Shown piece after piece: positions 34,815-42,387 of a stretch of DNA of 42,387 nucleotides. The notes below the pieces were generated by a model. The model saw only the letters and a program-made list of their open reading frames with translations. It was not told where the DNA came from and searched no databases. Numbering within the stretch: the stretch's first letter is position 1; each line of letters begins with the position of its first letter. The stretch comes from an uncultured Sulfuricurvum sp. (GTDB taxonomy: Bacteria > Campylobacterota > Campylobacteria > Campylobacterales > Sulfurimonadaceae): positions 1 to 42,387 of the forward strand of contig CAIMUF010000011.1 of NCBI GenBank assembly GCA_903844635.1, given 5' to 3'. A program made the translations under genes and the position numbers.

Positions 34815-35495
34815 GTGGCAAAATTTAACGAATTTAAAAATTTATCCGTATTGTATGCCGAAGACAATACCGCTTTACGAGAGATAACCGAAAAAACACT
34901 ACAGTTGGTGGTTGGGAAAGTTTATTCCGTAGCCGATGGGATGCAAGCATTAAATATCTATAAAAATAACCCCATTGATATTGTCATTCTTGACATACAC
35001 ATGGGCAGTTTCAGCGGTATAGACGTTGCAAAAAAAATCCGTGAAGAAAACGATAAAGTCCCCATCGTCATCGTATCAGGATCCATCGCAACCGAAGATT
35101 TACTCGCCGCGTGCAAACTTAATTTGGTTGACTACATTCATAAGCCCATCGAGTTCAATGCATTGGTCAAAGTACTGTATTCAGCCGTAGACCGCCTTCA
35201 GTCTCACGGACTTCTTCTCGCAAAAATCAACGATAGCTTATCGTATGATTATTTTGCAAAAGCCTTCATCAATTCAAAAGGTGAAAAAATAGCTTTAACA
35301 AAAAAAGAGATTCATACAATGGAATTGCTTCTTTCTAATCGCGGACAAATGATCCCCTATGAAACATTTTCTGAAGAGTTAAATGATGTAATGACAGACG
35401 GTGCATTAAAGAACATCATTCTTAGACTGCGCAAAAAAATGGGCGACGACAGTAACCTGATTAATTTATCTAAGATTGGATATTCCTTTATTTGA
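34815..35495 (+). CDS. OmpR-type response regulator
   Basis: This 226-residue protein has a receiver (~10-125; LYAEDNTALR, LDIHMGSFSG, VDYIHKPI) and a compact winged-helix DNA-binding domain (~140-226; ALTKKEIHTMELLLSN, LKNIILRLRKKMGD, KIGYSFI). It starts with GTG 11 bases after the HD-GYP gene. As the only DNA-binding regulator in the signalling block, it is a candidate binder of the element shared at 20211 and 35546. A hairpin terminator follows. Confidence 0.9.
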   Translation: MAKFNEFKNLSVLYAEDNTALREITEKTLQLVVGKVYSVADGMQALNIYKNNPIDIVILDIHMGSFSGIDVAKKIREENDKVPIVIVSGSIATEDLLAACKLNLVDYIHKPIEFNALVKVLYSAVDRLQSHGLLLAKINDSLSYDYFAKAFINSKGEKIALTKKEIHTMELLLSNRGQMIPYETFSEELNDVMTDGALKNIILRLRKKMGDDSNLINLSKIGYSFI

Positions 35496-35513
35496 GGGAA
35501 AAGTACAAAATAA

Positions 35514-35533
35514 TCATCTGAATACTCAGATGA
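35514..35533 (+). terminator. Intrinsic terminator after the OmpR-type regulator
   Basis: TCATCTGA/TCAGATGA forms a perfect 8-bp stem with the loop ATAC, followed by a T-rich stretch (CTCATTCTTCTAATTCTTTT). It ends the first module before the shared upstream element. Confidence 0.65.
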
Positions 35534-35545
35534 CTCATTCTTCTA

Positions 35546-35583
35546 ATTCTTTTGTGACTTATTATGAATAAGATTTTTAAATA
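35546..35583 (+). promoter_or_regulatory. Shared upstream element, second kinase module copy
   Basis: ATTCTTTTGTGAC-N8-AATAAGATT, matching 20211-20240 in sequence and spacing. The 22 bases at 35562-35583 also match 20088-20109 exactly. The AATAAGATT half ends 54 bases before the kinase start codon. Confidence 0.55.
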
Positions 35584-35628
35584 AAAATATCAGTCGATTT
35601 CAAATAAAGAAAATAGGAGTGTAAATGC

Positions 35629-38214
35629 ATGGAGTTTTTAAAAAAAGATAATTACTTTGATCCACTTGGAATAATAACTCCGATAATCTTAATGATGGTT
35701 TTAATAGGGGTCTGGCTAAGTCAGGGATATTTATTTTTTCACGTCCTAGTAGAATTATTTGCAGTACTTGTTGGAATTGTGATAGCGATCATCGCTTATT
35801 TTATGTATAAGTTTAATCGTAACGATTTTATACTCTTTTTAGGAATCGGCTTTTTTTGGACGGCTCTGCTGGATTTATTTCATATGCTCAGTTACAATGG
35901 AATGAATATTTATACGGATCTTGCAACCCAAAATCCGTCCACTACATTATGGATTTGTGCACGCTTACTTCAGGTCGGGACACTATTGTTAGCCCCTTTT
36001 GTCCATTTTAATACAATTTCTTCTCGCACTGGTTTTGTATTGCTAGGTCTCATAGCGGTAGGTGCGTACGTGGGGACATTTATGGGAGTTTTTCCTGTAG
36101 TGTATGCACTTCCTGAAGGATTGACAGCAGCAAAAATAGCCATTGAATATATCACAATGATTATGGCATTGATAGCGCTGCTCGTATACCGCTATCATCG
36201 TGGGGAATATCATCCTTTTATGTATCGGATGATTCGATTATCGTTATTGTTCTTTATTGCAGCAGAAGGGTGTTTTACACTTTATATCGATCTCTATGGT
36301 TTTATGAATTTTTTAGGTCATATTTTTAAATTTCTTGCTTATTGGATGATTTTTAGCGGAGTGGTGATAACAGCGTTTAAAGAGCCTTTTTCTTTATTGT
36401 CGAGGGTATCCAGTGCTTATGATGCAATTCCTGTTCCTGTTATTGTTGTTGATAGCGAAGGAATAATTCGTCAAACGAATCGTGCAACCAGTCAATGTTC
36501 TTCACGAGATAGCAGTGAATTAATCGGTCAGAATAATCACTTATTATTGCATCCACCAGAAGTTTCTCCTGGTCAATGTTCTGTCTGTCAGGCAATCGCG
36601 AAAGGAGATTTCGGTACTTTTGAAGTAGAGTTTAGTGGTCAGTACAAACAATACACAATTAGTCCAATCAAAACGCAAGGGATAATTACGGGAACACTCC
36701 AAATTTGTATCGATATAACAAAACAGCGACAAGCTGAGCATACAATTATTCACAAAGGGACTCTATTAAATACAATTATTAATACCGCTCCTGTGCGGTT
36801 ATTTTGGAAAGATAACGATTCGGTTTATATGGGGTGCAATAACTTATTCGCGCAAGACGCTGGATTGAATGATTCATCACAGATTGTAGGAAAGCGTGAT
36901 AGTGACTTGCCATGGAAAGCTCAGGCTGAATTGTATTGTTCGGATGACCTGCAAGTTATTCAAAACGGTATCGTAAAAATTAATTATGAAGAGCCTCAAG
37001 AAAGAGGTAAGGAGGATGCGAACTGGGTAAGTACGTCCAAAGTACCTCTTCGAGATAAAATTAACGGGTCTATTGTGGGCGTTGTTGGTGCTTATACTGA
37101 TATTACCGATATTCGGCAAACACAAATTAAGCTCAAAGAGAGCGAAAAATTTTATCGAACTGTTTTTGCCTCGGTTCATGAAGCAATTTTAATTTTGGAA
37201 AATCATATTGTTGTTGACTGTAATGATTTGGCACTATCACTTTTTGATATGAGTAGAGCAGAATTAATGGGTAAAGATATTCTTAGTTTGCCATATGAGA
37301 TCGAATGTAAAGAAGAGAATTTTCATCACTATCTTGATTTAGCGTATCAGGGCGAGTATATCTCTATCCAGTGCTCACTACATCTACGGAACCTACATGA
37401 AGAGATTAAAATCGTCGAATTTACCCTTTCAGGATTTGAGGAAAAAGATGAAAATAAATTAGTGATGGTTGCACGAGATATTACTGCACGAGCAGAAGAA
37501 GAAAGAACATACAGGATGCAGATGCGTCAAGCACAGATGGGAGAAATGATTTCCATGATCGCTCATCAATGGCGTCAACCACTGGCAATTATAAACGCCA
37601 TTATTTCGCAAATGCGATTAGAGGTGATGCTATCGGGAGAAGAAGAAGGCGCCTTGAGTGATAATTTGATCAAGATTGAAGAGCAAAGCATCCATCTTTC
37701 GCAAACCATTTCTGCTTACAGAGATTTTTTCCGTCCTGATAAACCTAAAGAATATTTTGACATTTCTATTCTTATTCATAATGCAATAAATTTGATTGAT
37801 CATACGTTAAAAAATCATGGAATTATGATTGAAACAGTATTGAGACATGATTCGAATCTTTTAACGTACCGCAATGAAATTCTTCAAGTTTTAATTGCAT
37901 TATTAAAAAATTCGTTGGATGCGTTTGTAGAAAATGAGATCATAAATGGAAAAATTTCAATTATTCTTGATCGTGATGCTGATTACTGTATTCTCAGAAT
38001 TCATGATAACGCCGGAGGAATTGCTTCTGAAGTTATCAATAAACTTTTCATCCCATATTTTACAACCAAGACAAAAAATAATGGTACAGGCCTTGGTCTT
38101 TATATGAGTAAGCTGATCGTTCAAGACCATTGTAATGGATTTTTAGAAGTAGAAAGTGAAAATACTGAATCTATTTTCACGATTAAATTACCATTTGAAA
38201 AGGATTTAGTATGA
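35629..38214 (+). CDS. MASE3-PAS-PAS-PAS hybrid-free histidine kinase
   Basis: This 861-residue sensor kinase has about seven transmembrane helices of a MASE3 sensor (~18-245). PAS1 (~265-365) carries QCSVCQAI, a Cys pair that could bind metal, haem or act as a redox switch. PAS2 (~375-495), PAS3 (~505-620) and the kinase core follow. The phospho-accepting His is H646 in IAHQWRQPL, with ATPase motifs LKNSLDAF, DNAGGI and GTGLGLYMSK. It overlaps the following HD-GYP gene by four bases (ATGA). It is a close relative of the frameshifted kinase at 30794, except that PAS2 is a different sequence. AGGAG at 35615-35619 supports the start. Confidence 0.94.
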   Translation: MEFLKKDNYFDPLGIITPIILMMVLIGVWLSQGYLFFHVLVELFAVLVGIVIAIIAYFMYKFNRNDFILFLGIGFFWTALLDLFHMLSYNGMNIYTDLATQNPSTTLWICARLLQVGTLLLAPFVHFNTISSRTGFVLLGLIAVGAYVGTFMGVFPVVYALPEGLTAAKIAIEYITMIMALIALLVYRYHRGEYHPFMYRMIRLSLLFFIAAEGCFTLYIDLYGFMNFLGHIFKFLAYWMIFSGVVITAFKEPFSLLSRVSSAYDAIPVPVIVVDSEGIIRQTNRATSQCSSRDSSELIGQNNHLLLHPPEVSPGQCSVCQAIAKGDFGTFEVEFSGQYKQYTISPIKTQGIITGTLQICIDITKQRQAEHTIIHKGTLLNTIINTAPVRLFWKDNDSVYMGCNNLFAQDAGLNDSSQIVGKRDSDLPWKAQAELYCSDDLQVIQNGIVKINYEEPQERGKEDANWVSTSKVPLRDKINGSIVGVVGAYTDITDIRQTQIKLKESEKFYRTVFASVHEAILILENHIVVDCNDLALSLFDMSRAELMGKDILSLPYEIECKEENFHHYLDLAYQGEYISIQCSLHLRNLHEEIKIVEFTLSGFEEKDENKLVMVARDITARAEEERTYRMQMRQAQMGEMISMIAHQWRQPLAIINAIISQMRLEVMLSGEEEGALSDNLIKIEEQSIHLSQTISAYRDFFRPDKPKEYFDISILIHNAINLIDHTLKNHGIMIETVLRHDSNLLTYRNEILQVLIALLKNSLDAFVENEIINGKISIILDRDADYCILRIHDNAGGIASEVINKLFIPYFTTKTKNNGTGLGLYMSKLIVQDHCNGFLEVESENTESIFTIKLPFEKDLV

Positions 38215-39644
38215 GCCTCAAAGAGATATTGAATCAGCTTACACACTATGCTAAAGGCATGAAGGTATTGTATGTGGAAGATGAGATCCAAATCCGTGAA
38301 AATACTCAGTTACTTCTTAGTAAAATTTTTTCTGATGTTCAAACAGCTGCTAATGGAAATCAAGGGTTAGCCCTTTACCAAAATGGCGAATTTGATTTGG
38401 TTATTACTGACATTTTGATGCCGGAAATGAATGGGGTCAGTATGATTCAAAAAATAAAAGAGTTGACTCCCTCTCAGCCTTTTATTGTTACCTCCGCTTG
38501 TGAAGAGAGTAATTATTTATTGGATTTGATTAATTTGGGCGTGGCTCAGTTTTTATTGAAGCCCATGAAAACAGATCAAATTATCAAAATTCTTCATGAA
38601 GTTGTTCGGAATATTTACAATGCCCGAAAAGTGGAAGAATTTACGGCAAATCTCAAACAAGAACTGATTCATCAAATAACGCTATTAGAACAGTATAAAG
38701 AGATCGTGGATATATCGATGATCGTTACCAAAACGAATTTACAAGGGGAGATTATTTACAGTAACGAAGCATTTTGTAAAACGTGCGGCTATGATTGTGA
38801 TGAAATAAAATCTAAAGGTCATAATGTCTTGCGCCATCCGGATATGACAGTTGAATTTTACGAAGATCTTTGGAAAACCATTCTTGCTAAACAAACATGG
38901 CATGGAACAATAAAAAATCTCAAAAAAGATGGTGGTCACTATATTACCGATACAACCATCAAGCCGATTTTAGATGAGTTTAACGAGATTATTGATTTTA
39001 TCAGTATCAGTTATGATGTGACTGAACTGTTTGATCTTAATGAAGAAATTTCGCAAACACAGCATGAAATGCTCTCTTTGTTAGGTGAAGTTGGGGAGAC
39101 CCGTTCGGAAGAGACTGGAAATCATGTCCGAAGAGTTGCCAAGTATTCACGATTATTGGGTCGATTACATGGTCTTAACGAAGAAGAAAGCAAACTTATT
39201 TACAGTGCTTCTCCTATGCACGATATTGGTAAAATCGGGATTCCTGATCGGATTTTACTCAAACCTGGAAAGCTCGAAGCAGACGAGTACACGATTATGA
39301 AAACGCATGCACAAGTCGGTTATGAGATTCTTAAACATTCAAAACGCTCATTGCTTCAAGCTGCAGCAGTGATAGCACACGAACACCATGAAAAATGGGA
39401 TGGTTCTGGTTATCCGCGATCTCTTGCAGGAGAAGATATTCATATTTATGGGCGTATTACCGCTCTTGCGGATGTTTTTGATGCATTGAGCTGTGAGCGG
39501 GTCTATAAACCAGCATGGAGTATAGAAAAGATAATTGAATTTATTCTAAGCGAGCGTGGTAAGCATTTTGATCCAACATTGGTTGATTTGTTGATGGATA
39601 ATATCGATAGTTTTACAGCTGTCGCACGTGAATATAAAGATTGA
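38211..39644 (+). CDS. REC-PAS-HD-GYP cyclic-di-GMP phosphodiesterase (second copy)
   Basis: This 477-residue protein is a full-length relative of the protein at 33370, with the same order: receiver (LYVEDEI, TDILMPEMNG, FLLKPMK), PAS with LRHPDMTV, and HD-GYP with HDIGKIGIPDRIL, EHHEKWDGSGYP and LADVFDALS. All catalytic motifs are intact. Its start overlaps the kinase stop by four bases, indicating coupled translation. It probably lowers c-di-GMP when phosphorylated by that kinase. Confidence 0.94.
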   Translation: MSLKEILNQLTHYAKGMKVLYVEDEIQIRENTQLLLSKIFSDVQTAANGNQGLALYQNGEFDLVITDILMPEMNGVSMIQKIKELTPSQPFIVTSACEESNYLLDLINLGVAQFLLKPMKTDQIIKILHEVVRNIYNARKVEEFTANLKQELIHQITLLEQYKEIVDISMIVTKTNLQGEIIYSNEAFCKTCGYDCDEIKSKGHNVLRHPDMTVEFYEDLWKTILAKQTWHGTIKNLKKDGGHYITDTTIKPILDEFNEIIDFISISYDVTELFDLNEEISQTQHEMLSLLGEVGETRSEETGNHVRRVAKYSRLLGRLHGLNEEESKLIYSASPMHDIGKIGIPDRILLKPGKLEADEYTIMKTHAQVGYEILKHSKRSLLQAAAVIAHEHHEKWDGSGYPRSLAGEDIHIYGRITALADVFDALSCERVYKPAWSIEKIIEFILSERGKHFDPTLVDLLMDNIDSFTAVAREYKD

Positions 39645-39654
39645 GAGTATTGAA

Positions 39655-41193
39655 ATGAATAAAATTGTTGAAGAATTAACGATACTGGGTAAAGAAGTAA
39701 AAATACTCTACGTTGAGGATAATAAAGGGCTTCGAGAGGGTATAGTAAGTATATTGACAAAATTTTTCCCTCATCTGGATTACGCTGAAAATGGTGAGAT
39801 AGGGTATGAACGCTATCAAGAGAATGCTCCCGATATTGTTTTGACGGATATTAAAATGCCGGGGATGAGCGGATTTGATTTAGCCAAGGCGATTAAAGCG
39901 GACAACAGTGATGTTCGGATTATTTTTCTCTCTGCTTTTGATGAAAAGGAGTATTTGTATGAAGCGATTGAAATAGGAGCATTTCGTTATCTTTCCAAAC
40001 CAACGAAAGTCCCTTTGCTGCTTACTGCTTTGCATGGGGCTGCTCTTTCGATTCATGATGAACGACATAAACGACTTTTTGAAAAGCAGCTGGCGGATAT
40101 TTTTAACTATCAAAATAACCTTCTTATAATGTTGGATCAAGGAAAACCTATTCTAGTCAATCGACAGTTTCTCGATTTTTTTGGAGTTAAGAGTCTTGAT
40201 GAATTTATACAACAGCATGGAGGAATCAAAGAGCTTCTTTTAGAACATAAAGGCTTTTTATATTCGACACCTGAGTTTGAATGGTTTGAACAAGCGTTTG
40301 AAAATCAAGGTAAACTGTTTCATAGCAAAGTTCTAAATCACGAGGGAGAAGCTCGACATTTAATAATGAAACTTAGGAAAATTCCTGACAAAGAGGGATT
40401 TACAATACTGTCGTTTGATGATATTTCTGATCTGAATTTAATGATGATTTTTGATGGAAATGCAGCCAAAAACGATCAGAAATCTCAAGATTGTACGGCT
40501 GTTATGAAGCTGATGAATGTTATAAAAGAGAATGGTTCAGAGGTCAAGCTTCATAATTTTTATCGCGGTTTGACGATTGTTAACAGTGCGGTACTCCTTA
40601 AAATGGAAGAGAAAAAAATTGTATTAAAAACAGCTTATTCACAACTAAAAGCGATTAAATTGGCAAAAAATATTACGGTTACGTCGGAGCTTTTCCCCTA
40701 CAGTGTTTTGTGTAAAGTAACTAATTTAATTGATTTTGATCAACAAACCGTGACTTTTTCGGATATGCAGTTTGTTCATGAAAGCGCGGATCAACGTGTT
40801 AATATTCGTCTAGAACTTGACGAAGAACGCCACAGTGCTACGTTGTTTCGTAATGAGATAAAATTTCTGGGTAAAACAAGGATTGTAGATATCTCGGTTT
40901 GTTCGGTTAAGGTTGAATTAGATGCGATGCCAGCCGGTTTTGCTGTAGGGGACATGGCTAAACTGGCGGTGGTATTGGAGAGCTATAAACAGCCTTTAAG
41001 CCTCTCAATTAGCGGCAGTGTTTATCGGATTGATACTCTTTCTAAAACTTTTCATATTGTATTTCTTTTTGAACTTTCATCGGTATATCACGATAAATTA
41101 CTCGATTACATTGCGAATCGTCAAATGGAGCTGATACGTGAATTTACGATATTATGTAGCAAACACACCAACAACACTCTTCAAAGTGTCTAA
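39655..41193 (+). CDS. REC-PAS-PilZ-like response regulator
   Basis: This 512-residue protein has a receiver (~18-130; LYVEDNKG, TDIKMPGMSG, YLSKPTKV), a PAS-like middle (~145-270), an uncharacterised linker and a PilZ-like C-terminal domain (~380-505). The c-di-GMP-binding motifs are QRVNIR (RxxxR kept) and DISVCS, where the usual final Gly of DxSxxG is Ser. It may bind c-di-GMP weakly or sense another signal. It follows the second HD-GYP gene by ten bases, so synthesis and reading of the signal are linked. The start at 39655 is preferred over a GTG at 39628. Confidence 0.85.
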   Translation: MNKIVEELTILGKEVKILYVEDNKGLREGIVSILTKFFPHLDYAENGEIGYERYQENAPDIVLTDIKMPGMSGFDLAKAIKADNSDVRIIFLSAFDEKEYLYEAIEIGAFRYLSKPTKVPLLLTALHGAALSIHDERHKRLFEKQLADIFNYQNNLLIMLDQGKPILVNRQFLDFFGVKSLDEFIQQHGGIKELLLEHKGFLYSTPEFEWFEQAFENQGKLFHSKVLNHEGEARHLIMKLRKIPDKEGFTILSFDDISDLNLMMIFDGNAAKNDQKSQDCTAVMKLMNVIKENGSEVKLHNFYRGLTIVNSAVLLKMEEKKIVLKTAYSQLKAIKLAKNITVTSELFPYSVLCKVTNLIDFDQQTVTFSDMQFVHESADQRVNIRLELDEERHSATLFRNEIKFLGKTRIVDISVCSVKVELDAMPAGFAVGDMAKLAVVLESYKQPLSLSISGSVYRIDTLSKTFHIVFLFELSSVYHDKLLDYIANRQMELIREFTILCSKHTNNTLQSV

Positions 41194-41197
41194 CTAT

Positions 41198-41214
41198 AGG
41201 GCTTTATAAGCCCT
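41198..41214 (+). terminator. Intrinsic terminator after the PilZ-like gene
   Basis: AGGGCTT/AAGCCCT is a 7-bp stem with the loop TAT, followed by TGTTTTCGTTT, four bases after the stop codon. It ends the signalling block. It could also act for the convergent gene on the other strand. Confidence 0.75.
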
Positions 41215-41276
41215 TGTTTTCGTTTCACTTTTTGTGAATTTTAGTATAAAAATAGGTATTCCAGCGAGAAATAAAA

Positions 41277-42299
41277 TTATTCCTTCCACTCAGCTACAAA
41301 GCCAAAAATATCACAATAAGATTCTAAATAGTTCTTCTTCTGAATGCTTTCTTTGTTTCCTTGTGCTGTAGATAAATGTTCCCCTTTGGTTTCGGCTATA
41401 TGTATTACAAATTCACCATCTATTTTTTTCACATATATAAAATCTGGATAAAATAATCGTTGAGTCTGCTTTACTAAATCATAATAAGGAATTGAAAAAT
41501 ATTCCAAACCATTGTCTCCATTTTTAAACCATTCAACTACCTCTTCATCATTTTCAAGAACTTTAACAAAATCTTTTTCTAAATTATTTAGTTTAGAATA
41601 AAAAGGTGTCATCATAGTTTTTTTATACTCTGTTTTTTCAGCATCATCACAGTGTGTTATTTCCGTTGGTATATTCCAAATCTCGTATGTTTTTTTGCTT
41701 GAATCAAACAATGAACACTTAAATTCATCCTCTTTAAATCTACAAGCCCTTACTATCTCTTTTATAATCTCTCGAATAGTTTCTTGATTTCCATGAGCTA
41801 ACTGAAAAATAGTTTTATTTGTTTTATTTGCTAATGATAATAGTTTTTTATGTATTATTTTTTGTAAAGAAATAACGTTTATAAAGCTTTCAAGACCATC
41901 AAATAGCTTTATAAATTCCTTTTCAAGTTCATTTTCAGATGCTATTATGTTTTGCGTATGATTTAATTCTTTAAAACTATTTTTATCATCTATATTTCCT
42001 ATATCACCCTGTAAAAAATCTTTCTCTTGAAATAGTGTTCTGTCTATTAGATCGTGATTATTAACTATCTCCAGCATCGTTTCATTTATTATTTCATTAT
42101 AAAATTTAGTAAAATCTGATTCAACTTTTGGTAGTCTTAATGATAGCCCTTCCTTTTTAATTGAAACGCAAAAACCACTCTTAACACATTCGCTTGGTTT
42201 CTTATCAAATATTATTTTCTCTTGATTTGTAAATACAAAAGAATTATCTAATACGGCGTAATGAAAAATTCGGGTTGCTGAAAACCTTAGAAAACTACG
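41277..42299 (-). pseudogene. C-terminal part of a helicase/restriction endonuclease-like gene
   Basis: The frame is open from the stop at 41277-41279 back to about 42299, and no good start codon is present. A start at 42077 would leave ~70 coding-like residues unused upstream. The C-terminus has YPDFIY followed by IAETKG, a PD-(D/E)xK nuclease pattern as in the endonuclease domain of type III Res subunits and related DEAD-box nucleases. The helicase part is missing. It is more AT-rich than its surroundings, as mobile defence genes often are. The frame appears to run into insertion-sequence DNA near 42272, so the gene is probably broken and inactive. Confidence 0.65.
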
Positions 42300-42387
42300 C
42301 TACTATCGAGGTTTTTAAAAGGTTTTTTAAAATGGATTGTAAAAAAGCGCTAAGAAGTGTCCAAAGTGTAAAAGTTTAGAGGTCAAG
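42271..42387 (+). mobile_element. Probable end of an insertion sequence (runs off the window)
   Basis: GGGTTGCTGAAAA near 42272 looks like a terminal inverted repeat. Further in, 42352-42387 encodes KKCPKCKSLEVK, a zinc-ribbon as at the N-terminus of IS1- or IS1595-type transposases. An ATG at 42332 starts MDCKKA but in a different frame, separated by a run of six A's. So the transposase start is either frameshifted or elsewhere. The other end is outside the window, so no target duplication can be seen. Confidence 0.4.

Overview
The window looks like chromosomal DNA of a free-living, nitrogen-fixing member of the Campylobacterota (Epsilonproteobacteria), of the Sulfuricurvum/Sulfurimonas kind. 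The reasons are the moderately AT-rich composition, the styles of DnaE, NikR and the 'AHQWRQPL'-type histidine kinases, dense operons with overlapping genes, and a nif cofactor-assembly operon beside large arrays of response regulators. The genus is an inference. No rRNA, tRNA or CRISPR array was seen, and no gene-free stretch exceeds 300 bases.

Layout. (1) 1-8.4 kb, mostly housekeeping: a membrane protein of unknown function, a superoxide reductase (minus strand), a YjdF-type membrane protein, a RelE/YafQ-DinJ toxin-antitoxin pair (minus), dnaE, an MscS channel, a small membrane-anchored protein and an EamA exporter (minus). (2) 8.4-11.0 kb, metal homeostasis: nikR, divergent from a TonB-dependent receptor that may import nickel. 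(3) 11.1-20.0 kb, nitrogen fixation: nifE, an AT-rich phosphoethanolamine transferase gene, then nifN-nifX-DUF269-flavodoxin-nifW-nifZ-two [2Fe-2S] ferredoxins-rpoN. nifHDK, nifB and nifA are not present. Sites resembling sigma-54 promoters, but with AG or CG instead of GG at -24, lie before nifE, the transferase gene and nifN. The sigma-54 encoded at the end of the cluster has an altered RpoN box.

(4) 20.3-29.6 kb, a complete chemosensory operon: CheY-like, CheW, MCP, a small STAS-like protein, CheA, CheR, a PAS protein with a vestigial MCP tip, a histidine-kinase-like protein whose phospho-accepting His is Asn, CheD and CheB. (5) 29.8-41.2 kb, a two-component/c-di-GMP block: a response regulator with an unrecognised helical C-terminus, then two related modules of MASE3-PAS histidine kinase plus REC-PAS-HD-GYP phosphodiesterase. 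The first module is followed by an OmpR-like regulator and the second by a REC-PAS-PilZ-like protein. The first kinase gene carries a net +1 frameshift. Blocks 4 and 5 share an upstream sequence element at almost the same distance from the first start codon, so they probably form one regulon that links chemosensory input to c-di-GMP output. (6) 41.2-42.4 kb: the C-terminal part of a helicase/restriction-endonuclease-like gene (minus), apparently cut by an insertion sequence that runs off the window.

The best candidate for an undescribed system is the 20-41 kb signalling locus, with its pseudo-MCP, pseudo-kinase, STAS-like protein and duplicated kinase/HD-GYP modules. The second is the possible pairing of a nif-linked divergent sigma-54 with non-canonical -24 elements.
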